This document shows positions 26,291 through 35,290 of a stretch of 64,000 nt of DNA, in pieces. Positions within the stretch are counted from its first letter, which is position 1, and every line of letters starts with the position of its first letter. The translations under genes and the position numbers were made by a program. Under the pieces are notes generated by a model. It did not search any database. It worked only from the letters and a program-made list of their open reading frames with translations, and was not told where the DNA came from. Source of the stretch: Aliarcobacter cryaerophilus (GTDB lineage: Bacteria; Campylobacterota; Campylobacteria; Campylobacterales; Arcobacteraceae); the NCBI RefSeq assembly GCF_014352935.1, contig NZ_CP060694.1:1922001-1986000 (forward strand), written 5' to 3'.

Positions 26291-27955
26291 ATGAGAAATA
26301 TAATTAAAGTATTTGGTTTATCAATACTAAGTAGTGTTGCTCTTTTAGGAGCAACACCTATAATAAATAGTGGAAATATAGAAAAACAAATTCAAGCACC
26401 AAGAGATATACCTACTTTAAAAAAAGATGATATAAAAATTGAAGGTATAAAAAATGATAGTTTAAAAAGTAGCGATAGCTCTAAAACAGTATTTATAAAA
26501 GATTTTACTTTTGCTGGAAATAGTGCTATTTCTAGTGAAGAGTTAAAACAGAATTTAAAAGCTTATGTAGGAAAAGAGTTAAGCTTTAATCAAATTCAAG
26601 AAGTATTAGCAGTTGTTACAAAAGTTTATAGAGATAAAGGCTACTTTGTTGCACGTGCATATTTGGGTAAACAAGATTTAGTTAAAAATGATAATACACT
26701 TTTTATCTCAATAATTGAGGGTAAATATGGAAAGATAAAACTAAATAATAACTCTCTTGTAAATGATAACTCTTTACAAGCTATTTTAGATAATGCAAAA
26801 TCAAATGGTATTATAAATGTTAAAGATATAGAAAGAGCACTACTTTTAATAAATGATAGAAATGGAGTGAAAGTATCTAACTCTGTAGTTGAAGCTGGCA
26901 AAGAAGTAGGAAGTAGTAATTTAAATATAGATACAACTTCTACAAAAAGAGTAGATGGATATATAGTAGCAGATAACTATGGAAGTAGATACACAGGTTA
27001 CAATAGAGTTCAAGGTTTGATAAATATAAATAGCCCTTTTAATATAGGTGATAAAATCTCTATCTCTGGTTTAGTATCAAATGGTGCTGATTTAAAAAAT
27101 GGAAAAATAGCTTATGAATTACCTTTAAACTCTTATGGTTTAAAATCTGATTTTGCATATACAAGAACAAACTATAATTTAGTAGAAGAGTATAAATCTT
27201 TAGATGCAAAAGGTAACTCAAGTATCTATGAAGCTGGATTATCTTATCCACTTATTAGATCTACAAATGAGAATTTATACTTAAAAGGTAAATACTATCA
27301 TAAAGATATGAATGATTATATGAGTGGAGATAAATATGAAGATAAATCTATAAACTCATTTGTAACTACTTTGGAATATGATAAAAATTACTCTATTGGA
27401 ACTTTACCAGCTAGAGTCTTTGCAAATTTAAATTTAACAACTGGACACTTAAGCTCAAAAAATAGCAATCCAAATAATGGAAACTATAATAAAGTAGATA
27501 CATATATCTCAAATGATATATACTTTAATGAGATATTCTCACTAAATACAAACCTAGCAGCTCAAAAAGTATTGGGAAATAAAAACCTAGATGGTAGTGA
27601 AGATTTAACTTTAGGTGGACCAAATGCAGTTAAACTATATCCATATAGTGAACAAAGTGGAGAAAATGGATATATAGCAAGCTTTGAACTATTTTCAAAA
27701 CTTCCTAATATTGCTTCATATAATCACAAAATTGGACTCTTTTATGATATGGGAAATGTATATCAAGAGAGAAATCTTGATACAACATTTCAAAGAAAAA
27801 CTTTACAAGATATTGGTTTGGGATACTACTCATCATTTGATGATTTCTTTTTAAGAACACAAATAGCTTGGAATTTAAACTCAAAACCAATAAGTAGTGA
27901 ATATACAAATCATAAAAATAGTAAGTTTTTAGTTCAAGCGGGGTGGGTGTTTTAA
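26291..27955 (+). CDS. two-partner secretion transporter (TpsB, ShlB/FhaC family)
   Basis: 554-aa outer-membrane beta-barrel that exports the preceding exoprotein. It has a signal peptide (to about residue 21, SSVALLGA), a linker, a ShlB-type POTRA region (about 70-155: VFIKDFTFAGNSAISSEEL, YRDKGYFVARAYL, IIEGKYG), a second POTRA-like stretch, and a C-terminal barrel from about residue 215 ending VQAGWVF. The gene begins 16 nt after the exoprotein gene with AAGGA upstream. It is followed by a bidirectional terminator. Family assignment is firm; client specificity is inferred from adjacency. Confidence 0.93.
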   Translation: MRNIIKVFGLSILSSVALLGATPIINSGNIEKQIQAPRDIPTLKKDDIKIEGIKNDSLKSSDSSKTVFIKDFTFAGNSAISSEELKQNLKAYVGKELSFNQIQEVLAVVTKVYRDKGYFVARAYLGKQDLVKNDNTLFISIIEGKYGKIKLNNNSLVNDNSLQAILDNAKSNGIINVKDIERALLLINDRNGVKVSNSVVEAGKEVGSSNLNIDTTSTKRVDGYIVADNYGSRYTGYNRVQGLININSPFNIGDKISISGLVSNGADLKNGKIAYELPLNSYGLKSDFAYTRTNYNLVEEYKSLDAKGNSSIYEAGLSYPLIRSTNENLYLKGKYYHKDMNDYMSGDKYEDKSINSFVTTLEYDKNYSIGTLPARVFANLNLTTGHLSSKNSNPNNGNYNKVDTYISNDIYFNEIFSLNTNLAAQKVLGNKNLDGSEDLTLGGPNAVKLYPYSEQSGENGYIASFELFSKLPNIASYNHKIGLFYDMGNVYQERNLDTTFQRKTLQDIGLGYYSSFDDFFLRTQIAWNLNSKPISSEYTNHKNSKFLVQAGWVF

Positions 27956-27964
27956 AAATTAAAC

Positions 27965-27986
27965 ATGGGATTTAAATCCCATTTTT
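27965..27986. terminator. bidirectional terminator
   Basis: A perfect 18-bp palindrome ATGGGATTTAAATCCCAT (27965-27982) with T-rich sequence on one side and A-rich on the other. It lies between the convergent transporter and quinone reductase genes. Confidence 0.7.
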
Positions 27987-28971
27987 AATTATCTATTTTT
28001 ACTAAATATCTTCCAACAGCAGTACCATTTAGAAGTTTTTCATAAGCATCTTTTATACCATCCAAGCTTATTTCATTTGTAATTTCATTTAGGTTTTTAA
28101 TACTATATTTACCAGCTAATTTTTCCCAAGCATCTTGTTTTTTATCTAAACTGCACTCAACACTATCAATTCCAATTAATCTTACACCTCTTAGAATAAA
28201 TGGAAAAATATTTGTATTTAAACTACTTGAAGCTGTAAGTCCACAACAAGTAACAACTCCATCATAATTTGTCTGTTTTAAAGCTGTTGATAAAATATCT
28301 CCACCTGTTGTATCAATTACTCCTGCAAATCTTGCTTTTAAAAGGGCTTTTGAGCTATCTTTTAAAAACTCTTCTCTTAAAACCACTTCACTCGCACCAA
28401 TTTCTTTCAAATAGCTAATTTTATCTTCCTTTCCAGAAAGGGCTACTACATTAAAACCTAATTTATTCAAAATTGCAACTGCCAAAGAGCCAACTCCACC
28501 TGTTGCACCAGTAACTAAAATATCACCACTTTCTTGTGTTATATTATTACTTATAAGTTCATTTATACTCAATGCTGCTGTAAGTCCTGCTGTTCCATAA
28601 ATCATAGCCTCTTTATCGCTTAAAGAGCTAGGAATTGCTACCACCCAAGAAGCAGGAACTTTAACATATTGACTATGCCCACCATTTGTATTCATACCTA
28701 AATCATATCCAGTAACAATAACTTTTTGCCCTACTTTAAAGATATTAGATTTTGTCTCAACAATCTCTCCTGCAACATCAACGCCAGTAATATGTGGAAA
28801 AACTCTAGTAACTCCAGGATTTCCAACTGAACTAAGAGCATCTTTATAATTTAAAGATGAATATGTAGCCTTAATAATAACTTCATTTTCACCACAAATT
28901 GGTTTAAGCACATCTTTTACACCAGAAATAATTTCATCATTATGATTTTTTTCAACTACAAAAGCTTTCAT
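27985..28971 (-). CDS. YhdH/AcuI-type zinc-less quinone oxidoreductase (acrylyl-CoA reductase-like)
   Basis: 328-aa medium-chain dehydrogenase of the YhdH/YhfP family, which uses NADPH to reduce activated double bonds such as acrylyl-CoA. Seen: the N-terminal GroES-like domain with SLNYKDALS and ITGVDVAGEIVE, the nucleotide-binding loop VTGATGGVGSLAVAILNKLG near residue 155, and YGTAGLTAALS. Zinc-binding cysteines of classical alcohol dehydrogenases are absent, as expected. It is divergent from an HxlR-type regulator 109 bp away, which probably controls it. The true substrate is unknown. Confidence 0.87.
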   Translation of the reverse strand: MKAFVVEKNHNDEIISGVKDVLKPICGENEVIIKATYSSLNYKDALSSVGNPGVTRVFPHITGVDVAGEIVETKSNIFKVGQKVIVTGYDLGMNTNGGHSQYVKVPASWVVAIPSSLSDKEAMIYGTAGLTAALSINELISNNITQESGDILVTGATGGVGSLAVAILNKLGFNVVALSGKEDKISYLKEIGASEVVLREEFLKDSSKALLKARFAGVIDTTGGDILSTALKQTNYDGVVTCCGLTASSSLNTNIFPFILRGVRLIGIDSVECSLDKKQDAWEKLAGKYSIKNLNEITNEISLDGIKDAYEKLLNGTAVGRYLVKIDN

Positions 28972-29032
28972 CTTCTTCCTTTTAACTTTTTTATTTAAAA
29001 CTTTAGCTAAAATGTTTTACAATAGCAAGAAC

Positions 29033-29065
29033 TATCTTTTAAGAAATGTACTTACTAAAAAGATA
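29033..29065. promoter_or_regulatory. inverted repeat, possible HxlR operator
   Basis: TATCTTTT (29033-29040) and AAAAGATA (29058-29065) form an 8-bp inverted repeat with a 17-bp spacer in the divergent gap between the oxidoreductase and HxlR-type regulator genes. The placement just before the regulator start fits autoregulation. Low complexity makes chance occurrence possible. Confidence 0.35.
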
Positions 29066-29080
29066 CTTTTGGAGTGAAAT

Positions 29081-29419
29081 ATGACTAAAAAAATAAACCA
29101 AGATAATATAAATACTGAGTTTAAATGCCCTGTAGAAACGGCTCTTGACGTATTAGCAGGAAAGTGGAAGATATTGATAATTTGGTATTTAAAAGATGAA
29201 AAGAAAAGGTTTAATGAATTACAAAAGTTATTACCAAAAGCTACTCAAAAGATGTTAATACAAAAATTAAGAGAGTTAGAAAATGATGGAATAGTTCATA
29301 GAGAAGTTTATCCAGTTGTTCCTCCAAAAGTTGAGTATTCTTTAACTGAATATGGAAAAAGTTTAAAACCGATTATAAAACAGCTTTATCTTTGGGGAGA
29401 TAGCCATAAAAAAAGATAG
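29081..29419 (+). CDS. HxlR-family transcriptional regulator
   Basis: 112-aa winged-helix regulator of the HxlR family. The family pattern is seen: [22 protein letters not shown] at residues 16-37, [35 protein letters not shown], and [16 protein letters not shown] single cysteine (C16) sits at the position used for redox or quinone sensing in YodB- and HypR-type members. It is divergent from an NADPH-dependent quinone-type reductase, an arrangement common for electrophile-responsive pairs, so it probably represses that gene. Confidence 0.9.
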   Translation: MTKKINQDNINTEFKCPVETALDVLAGKWKILIIWYLKDEKKRFNELQKLLPKATQKMLIQKLRELENDGIVHREVYPVVPPKVEYSLTEYGKSLKPIIKQLYLWGDSHKKR

Positions 29420-29420
29420 A

Positions 29421-30317
29421 TTAATTTTTAAGTAAATCTTTTAAACTATCTTTAGGATTTTTACCATTTAGTATGAGTTTTACCTCATTTGCTATTGGTG
29501 TATAGATTTTATATTTTTTTGAAAGTTTATCTATTGCACTTGCAGTTTTTACACCCTCCGCAACTTCACCTAACTCATCTAAAATATCTTTTAAACTCTT
29601 ATTTTTTGCTAGTCCTAAACCAACTCTAAAGTTTCTACTCATTGTAGAATTTGCAGTCAAAAATAGATCACCTGCACCACTTAGACCCAAAAAAGTCATC
29701 TTTTTTGCTCCAAAATGTTTTCCAAATCTTTGCATCTCTACTAAACCTCTTGAAATAAGAGAAGCTTGTGCATTTTTTCCGAGATTTAATCCTTCACAAA
29801 TTCCACTTGCAATTGCTAAAACATTTTTATAAGCTCCTGCTATCTCAGCTCCAATAACATCTGAACTATAATATGTTTTTATAAAATTTGGGAAAAATTT
29901 ACTAAACTCTTCATATATTTTTTTTGATTTTGAATTAATCACCAAAGCACAAGGCAAACCTTTTATAACCTCAGCAGCAAAAGATGGTCCAGAGATAAAT
30001 CCAATATTTTCATCTGGTACAAATGATGAATAAATCTCGTTTAAAAACTCTCCACTATTTGCTTCAATCCCTTTTGAAGCAACAAGAATTTTTTGACCTT
30101 TAAAAACAAAATTCTCTTTTAGCCAAGTTTTTATCTCTTGAGCGGGAATTGCAATAATCAAATATTCACAAGATAGGGCAAAATCTAAAGGTACAAAATT
30201 TTTTATATCTCTTTTTGTTCTTGAAGTTATAAAACACTCTTGTTTTGAATTTAGTGCAAAATGAAGAGCCTGTCCCCATTTTCCAGCACCAATTACTGCA
30301 ATTTTGCCATTATTCAT
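29421..30317 (-). CDS. gpsA: glycerol-3-phosphate dehydrogenase [NAD(P)+]
   Basis: Reduces dihydroxyacetone phosphate to glycerol-3-phosphate for phospholipid synthesis. The 298-aa protein begins with the nucleotide-binding motif VIGAGKWGQALHFAL. It contains SGPSFAAEV, the catalytic-lysine region GAYKNVLAIASGI and GLSGAGDLFLTA. It is slightly shorter than the E. coli enzyme but complete. It overlaps gatB by one nucleotide. Confidence 0.95.
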   Translation of the reverse strand: MNNGKIAVIGAGKWGQALHFALNSKQECFITSRTKRDIKNFVPLDFALSCEYLIIAIPAQEIKTWLKENFVFKGQKILVASKGIEANSGEFLNEIYSSFVPDENIGFISGPSFAAEVIKGLPCALVINSKSKKIYEEFSKFFPNFIKTYYSSDVIGAEIAGAYKNVLAIASGICEGLNLGKNAQASLISRGLVEMQRFGKHFGAKKMTFLGLSGAGDLFLTANSTMSRNFRVGLGLAKNKSLKDILDELGEVAEGVKTASAIDKLSKKYKIYTPIANEVKLILNGKNPKDSLKDLLKN

Positions 30318-31756
30318 TATTTGCTTAATCTCTCTTTTATTAGCTCATTTACTTTTTGAGGATTTGCACTTCCTTTACTTGCTTTCATAGTTTGTCCTAC
30401 AAAAAATGCAAACATCTTCTCTTTTCCAGCTTTATATTCTGCAACTTTATCAGCATTTGCAGCTAAAATTTCATCAATAATTGCAAATAAAGCTCCATCA
30501 TCTGAAACTTGTTTAAGTCCTAATTTAAGAATTGTAGCATCTACATCTTTTGAAGAGTTTGCAATTAAATCATCTAAAACCTCTTTTGCAGCTTTTCCAG
30601 AGATTGTATTATCTTCAATTCTTTTTACAATTGTAGCTAGCGTTTTTGCATCTATTTGTGACTCTTCAATAGTAACACCCTCTTTTAATCTTCCTTGCAG
30701 CTCAACAGTTAGCCAAGTTGTAGCGTTTTTAGCACTAATTCCTTCACTCATCATCTCATCAAAATAGTTTGCCATCTCCAAAGATGAAGTTATAACAGAC
30801 GCATCATACTCTTTAAGTCCATACTCTTTTACAAATCTAGCTTTTTTCTCATCTGGTAGTTCTGGAATTTTTGAATACTCTTTTAGCATTTCATCTGTAA
30901 TAATTAAAGGTAAAAGGTCTGGATCTGGAAAATATCTATAATCAGCGGCATCTTCTTTACCTCTCATACTTCTTGTCTCTCCAGTAGTTGTATCAAAAAG
31001 TCTAGTCTCTTGTACAATTTGTGTAGAATGAACTCCATCTTCCCAAGCTTCAATATGTCTATTTACCTCATATGCAATTGCTTTTTCAATAAATCTAAAT
31101 GAGTTCATATTTTTAATTTCACATCTAGTGTAAAAGTTTGTATCACCTTTTGGTCTTATAGATACATTAACATCACATCTAAAACTTCCCTCTTGCATAT
31201 TTGCATCACTAATTCCTAAATATCTTACAATTGAGTGAAGTTTTTTAAGATATAAAATCGCTTCCTCAGCACTTCTCATATCAGGTTCTGAAACAATTTC
31301 AAGAAGTGGAGTTCCAGCACGATTTAAATCAACTTGTGAATGGTTACCACTATGGATATTTTTTCCAGCATCATTTTCTAAATGAGCTCTTGTAACTCCA
31401 ATAGTTTTTTGACTTCCATCTGGAAAATCAATAGTTAGTTCACCAAGACCAACAACTGGAGTACTTAATTGAGATATTTGATAACCAGTTGGTAAATCAG
31501 GATAGAAATAGTTTTTTCTATCAAAAACTGATACTTGATTTATTTGTGATTTCAAAGCAGTCCCAAGCATAATAGCTTTATGAACTGCCTCTTTATTTAA
31601 AACAGGAAGTCCTCCTGGAAGTGCTAGACAAGTTGGACAAGTGTTACTATTTGCCTCTTCTCCAAAACTTGTTGCACAAGAACAAAATAGTTTACTCTTT
31701 GTATTTAACTGTACATGAACTTCTAAACCAATTACTACTTCAAACATACTTGACAT
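30317..31756 (-). CDS. gatB: aspartyl/glutamyl-tRNA(Asn/Gln) amidotransferase subunit B
   Basis: Subunit B of GatCAB, which converts misacylated Glu-tRNA(Gln) (and Asp-tRNA(Asn)) to the correct form. The 479-aa protein has the signature [18 protein letters not shown], an N-terminal [22 protein letters not shown] with zinc-type cysteines, and the C-terminal GatB/YqeY domain. It lies in a minus-strand operon with a SurA-like gene upstream and gpsA downstream. Its presence fits the indirect glutaminylation typical of this lineage and gltX at 54974. Confidence 0.97.
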   Translation of the reverse strand: MSSMFEVVIGLEVHVQLNTKSKLFCSCATSFGEEANSNTCPTCLALPGGLPVLNKEAVHKAIMLGTALKSQINQVSVFDRKNYFYPDLPTGYQISQLSTPVVGLGELTIDFPDGSQKTIGVTRAHLENDAGKNIHSGNHSQVDLNRAGTPLLEIVSEPDMRSAEEAILYLKKLHSIVRYLGISDANMQEGSFRCDVNVSIRPKGDTNFYTRCEIKNMNSFRFIEKAIAYEVNRHIEAWEDGVHSTQIVQETRLFDTTTGETRSMRGKEDAADYRYFPDPDLLPLIITDEMLKEYSKIPELPDEKKARFVKEYGLKEYDASVITSSLEMANYFDEMMSEGISAKNATTWLTVELQGRLKEGVTIEESQIDAKTLATIVKRIEDNTISGKAAKEVLDDLIANSSKDVDATILKLGLKQVSDDGALFAIIDEILAANADKVAEYKAGKEKMFAFFVGQTMKASKGSANPQKVNELIKERLSK

Positions 31757-31767
31757 ATTTTAAATCC

Positions 31768-32595
31768 TTATCTTAATACTTTTATATCTGCTTTTACTTT
31801 TTGTTTTTCAAAATGATCTTTCAAAAATGTCTGTTCTCTTTGCTCCATAATATCATTAAAAACTCTAGGTTTTGCAACTTCAAAAGGAATTGCAACTTTT
31901 CCTTCTGCTTGTTTTAAAAATAGAGTTACATACTGCTTATCTGCTGTAAATATTGGAGTAAATGTATTTGGTTTTGTACCATTTAAAATATATTGTAGCT
32001 GAGCATGAATTTTATTACTCTCTAATTTTAATGGCACTTTTGTAACTTCACCTGAAGCCACTTTTGATGGATTTTGAATTGTATCAACAAGTGCATTTCT
32101 ATTTGTAGAGCTATATTGAACAACATCAAAATATTTTGAAGTTAAATATTTATTTATATTTTTTTCATAATGTAGTTGCATATCTTCATCATTTGCAATT
32201 GCTAATTGCCCACGAACCAAACTACTAATAAGCTTTTGTCTAATAACAGCATTTTTCGCCTCATTTTCAAAAACTTCATAATTTGGATACTCTTGTTTAA
32301 CTATTGATTTAAAGGCATATACATCCATTCCATTTGAGTTTGCAAGTTTTTCAATATACTCATTTGTTTCAAAAATATCAGCAGTGATATTATTTTTCTT
32401 AACTAGTTGATCATATAAAACCTTATCAATTAAGTAACTAACTGCCTCATTTTTTGAGATTTTATTTACAGACATTGTTTTTTCAATATCATACTGTGTG
32501 ATTGGTTCATCATTAACAGTTATTGCTATACCGTTTATTGTTGAAGCGTATGTTAAGCTTGAGCCTAATACTAAAGCTAGTAGAAATTTGTGCAT
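31768..32595 (-). CDS. SurA-like periplasmic chaperone / peptidyl-prolyl isomerase
   Basis: 275-aa protein with a signal peptide (MHKFLLALVLGSSLTYA) and a SurA N-terminal domain: TINGIAITVNDEPITQYDIEKTM followed by helices with SYLIDKVLYDQLVKK. The later part (about 150-240) is in the position of a parvulin-type domain but departs from the usual motifs, so isomerase activity is uncertain. Campylobacter has a comparable SurA-like protein. It lies 11 nt before gatB. Likely role: outer-membrane protein folding. Confidence 0.8.
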   Translation of the reverse strand: MHKFLLALVLGSSLTYASTINGIAITVNDEPITQYDIEKTMSVNKISKNEAVSYLIDKVLYDQLVKKNNITADIFETNEYIEKLANSNGMDVYAFKSIVKQEYPNYEVFENEAKNAVIRQKLISSLVRGQLAIANDEDMQLHYEKNINKYLTSKYFDVVQYSSTNRNALVDTIQNPSKVASGEVTKVPLKLESNKIHAQLQYILNGTKPNTFTPIFTADKQYVTLFLKQAEGKVAIPFEVAKPRVFNDIMEQREQTFLKDHFEKQKVKADIKVLR

Positions 32596-32648
32596 TTTGA
32601 GAATCCTTTCTTTGATAAAAGGGATATTTTATCGAAATTCCCTTAAAT

Positions 32649-33083
32649 TTATAAAATTTGCTCTATAACAACACCATTATCTTCTAAAAATTTTGAGATG
32701 ATTTGAGAGTTTGTATGTTCATAAGATTTCTCATATACTATTCTTTTTATTCCACTTGCTATTAAATTTTTTGAACATTCACTACAAGGCTCCAAAGTAA
32801 CATAAATTGTAGCTCCTTCTATACTAATACCTTTTCTTGCAGCCCAAATAATTGCATTCATCTCTGCATGAATTTCATAAGTTTTTGACCAATCGTGGTG
32901 ATCTTTTGTATATTTTCCATCCCAAAAATCACTACAATTTTGATAACCAGCAGGTGTTCCATTGTATCCAGTTGATAGAATTCTTCCATCTTTTACTATT
33001 ACAGCACCTACTTGTTTTGATACACATTTGGAAGCAAAAGATAACTCTTTTGCTATGTTTAAAAAGTTTTTATCACTAATCAT
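32649..33083 (-). CDS. dCMP deaminase-family protein
   Basis: 144-aa zinc-dependent deaminase. The catalytic motif is H72-A-E74 (IHAEMNAI) with zinc ligands C100 and C103 (LEPCSEC). The N-terminal VGAVIVKDGRILSTGYNGTP matches deoxycytidylate deaminases, which make dUMP for dTMP synthesis. ComEB-like uptake proteins share this domain, but no competence partner is nearby. Followed by the SurA-like gene on the same strand after a 53-nt gap. Confidence 0.9.
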   Translation of the reverse strand: MISDKNFLNIAKELSFASKCVSKQVGAVIVKDGRILSTGYNGTPAGYQNCSDFWDGKYTKDHHDWSKTYEIHAEMNAIIWAARKGISIEGATIYVTLEPCSECSKNLIASGIKRIVYEKSYEHTNSQIISKFLEDNGVVIEQIL

Positions 33084-33223
33084 AATTTTTGCCTAAATTT
33101 TTTTTCGATTATAACAAAATTTAATTTACAATCTTAAATAAAGCTTATTTTTATATCTAAAAATATAAAAATTAGAAACTTTTTGATATTATCATAGAAA
33201 TTTTTCTAAAAAAAAGGCTAAAT

Positions 33224-33709
33224 ATGGATTTTAAAGATATAAAAGAGTTAATTAGAGTTTTCGATAAAAGTGAACTTAATAAACTAAGAGTTAAAGAAGG
33301 AGAGTTTGAAATCTCTATGCAAAGAGGTTTTGAAGGTGGAGTTACTACAGTTTCTACGACACCTATGGTTCAAGCTGTTGCTCCTGTTACTCAAAATGCT
33401 TCTACATCTTCATCTGTTTTATCTACTCCTGCTGTTTCAAATGAAGCACCAAAAGAGAATGGAGCAAATGGTATAACAATAAATGCTCCAATGGTAGGAA
33501 CTTATTACTCTTCTCCATCTCCTGATTCTCCATCTTTTTGTGGAATTGGTGATATTGTTAGAAAAGGACAAACTCTTTGTATTTTAGAGGCTATGAAAAT
33601 CATGAATGAGGTTGAAGCTGAGTTTGATTGTAAAATTATTGATATTTTAGTTCAAAATGGAGCTCCTGTTGAATATGATATGCCAATATTTATAGTTGAA
33701 AAAGTTTAA
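33224..33709 (+). CDS. accB: acetyl-CoA carboxylase biotin carboxyl carrier protein
   Basis: Carries the biotin of acetyl-CoA carboxylase, the first step of fatty acid synthesis. The 161-aa protein has an N-terminal region, a flexible Ala/Thr/Ser-rich linker (about residues 45-75), and a C-terminal biotinyl domain with K125 in the motif EAMKIMNE. It is 9 nt from accC, forming the standard accBC operon. Confidence 0.96.
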   Translation: MDFKDIKELIRVFDKSELNKLRVKEGEFEISMQRGFEGGVTTVSTTPMVQAVAPVTQNASTSSSVLSTPAVSNEAPKENGANGITINAPMVGTYYSSPSPDSPSFCGIGDIVRKGQTLCILEAMKIMNEVEAEFDCKIIDILVQNGAPVEYDMPIFIVEKV

Positions 33710-33718
33710 GAGTAACAT

Positions 33719-35071
33719 ATGGCAGAAATAAAAAAGATTTTAATAGCAAATAGAGGTGAGATAGTTCAAAGAGCTATTAGAACTATAAAAGAGATGGGGA
33801 AAAAATCTGTTGCTGTTTATAGTGCTGGTGATAAAAATGCTTCATATTTAAAACATGCTGATGAAGCTGTTTGTATTGGTGGTGCAAAATCAAGTGAATC
33901 TTATCTAAATATTCCAGCTTTAATAACAGCTGCTGAAATGACAGGTTGTGATGCAATTTTCCCTGGTTATGGATTTTTATCTGAAAATCAAGATTTTGTA
34001 GAGATTTGTAAACTTCACAATATTAAATTTATTGGTCCTTCATCTGAAGTAATGGAGAAAATGGCTGATAAATCAAAAGCTAAAGAAGAGATGGTAAAAG
34101 CTGGAGTTCCTGTTGTTCCAGGAAGTAAAGGTGCTGTACGAACTCTTGATGAAGGTAAAAAAATTGCACGTGAGATTGGTTACCCAATTATGGCAAAAGC
34201 ATCTGCTGGTGGTGGAGGACGTGGTATGAGGTTAATCAAAGAGGAGAAAGACTTTGATGCTCAATATCTTGCAGCTTCAAGTGAAGCACTAGCAGCTTTT
34301 GGTGATGGAACAATGTATCTTGAGAGATTTATAAACAATCCTAGACATATAGAAGTTCAAGTTATAGGTGATTCTCATGGAAATGCGATTCATATAGGGG
34401 AGCGAGATTGTTCACTTCAAAGAAGACACCAAAAAGTAATAGAAGAGTCACCTGCAATTTTACTAAATGAAGAGACAAGACAAAAACTTCTGGATGTTGC
34501 AGTTAAAGCAACTAAATATTTGAAATATGAAGGTGCTGGAACTTTTGAATTTTTAGCAGATGATCAACAAAATATTTATTTTATGGAGATGAATACAAGA
34601 CTTCAAGTTGAGCATCCAGTTTCTGAAATGGTTTCAGGTCTTGATATTATTGAGTGGATGATTAAAGTTGCCGAAGGTGAAAAACTTCCTTCTCAAGATA
34701 CAATCAAATTTAGAGGTCATGCAATAGAGTGTAGAATTACAGCTGAAGATCCAAATACATTTTTACCATGTCCTGGAAAAATAACTCAATGGATGGTTCC
34801 AGGAGGAAGAAATGTAAGAGTAGATTCACATATCTATACAAACTATATAGTTCCACCACATTATGACTCAATGATTGGAAAACTAATAGTTTGGGGAAGA
34901 GATAGAGAAAAAGCTATTAATATAATGAAAAGAGCTTTAAGTGAATTTGAGGTTGAAGGAATTAAAACTAATATTCCATTTCATAAAAAAATGATGGAAA
35001 ACAAAGATTTCATAAGCAATAATTACGATACAAAATATCTTGAAAACTACAAAGGTCTTGATAGTATCTAA
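33719..35071 (+). CDS. accC: acetyl-CoA carboxylase biotin carboxylase subunit
   Basis: Carboxylates the biotin on AccB using ATP and bicarbonate. The 450-aa ATP-grasp enzyme has the glycine-rich loop AGGGGRGMRL near residue 163, IGERDCSLQRRHQKVIEESP, and MEMNTRLQVEHPVSEMV with the catalytic residues. Length and motifs are normal. It is the last gene of the accBC operon, followed by an 11-bp hairpin. Confidence 0.97.
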   Translation: MAEIKKILIANRGEIVQRAIRTIKEMGKKSVAVYSAGDKNASYLKHADEAVCIGGAKSSESYLNIPALITAAEMTGCDAIFPGYGFLSENQDFVEICKLHNIKFIGPSSEVMEKMADKSKAKEEMVKAGVPVVPGSKGAVRTLDEGKKIAREIGYPIMAKASAGGGGRGMRLIKEEKDFDAQYLAASSEALAAFGDGTMYLERFINNPRHIEVQVIGDSHGNAIHIGERDCSLQRRHQKVIEESPAILLNEETRQKLLDVAVKATKYLKYEGAGTFEFLADDQQNIYFMEMNTRLQVEHPVSEMVSGLDIIEWMIKVAEGEKLPSQDTIKFRGHAIECRITAEDPNTFLPCPGKITQWMVPGGRNVRVDSHIYTNYIVPPHYDSMIGKLIVWGRDREKAINIMKRALSEFEVEGIKTNIPFHKKMMENKDFISNNYDTKYLENYKGLDSI

Positions 35072-35082
35072 ATATTTGGTCT

Positions 35083-35108
35083 TTTAAGAAAGAGAAATCT
35101 TTCTTAAA
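35083..35108 (+). terminator. strong hairpin after accC
   Basis: TTTAAGAAAGA, a GAAA tetraloop and TCTTTCTTAAA form a perfect 11-bp stem (35083-35108) 12 nt after the accC stop. There is no T tract downstream, so it may act as a 3'-end stabiliser or processing site rather than an intrinsic terminator. Confidence 0.4.
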
Positions 35109-35290
35109 GCTAAATCTAATAATATTTTAGATAAACTCCGCAGATTTATACACATTTATATGCCTATCTTTTTTTAAGATTTAGTAATTTTATACTAAAA
35201 ACTTACATATTTTTTATATTTGATTATCCATTATAGGAAGGTTTTTTAATATAAGAGTGTATATTCACTATATATACTTAAGGATAAAAA

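Noticed and set aside
29421-33083. Metabolic link between gpsA, gatB, the SurA-like gene and the deaminase gene
   Set aside because: They are adjacent on one strand, but the functions are unrelated and I see no shared regulatory site; ordinary operon clustering explains it.
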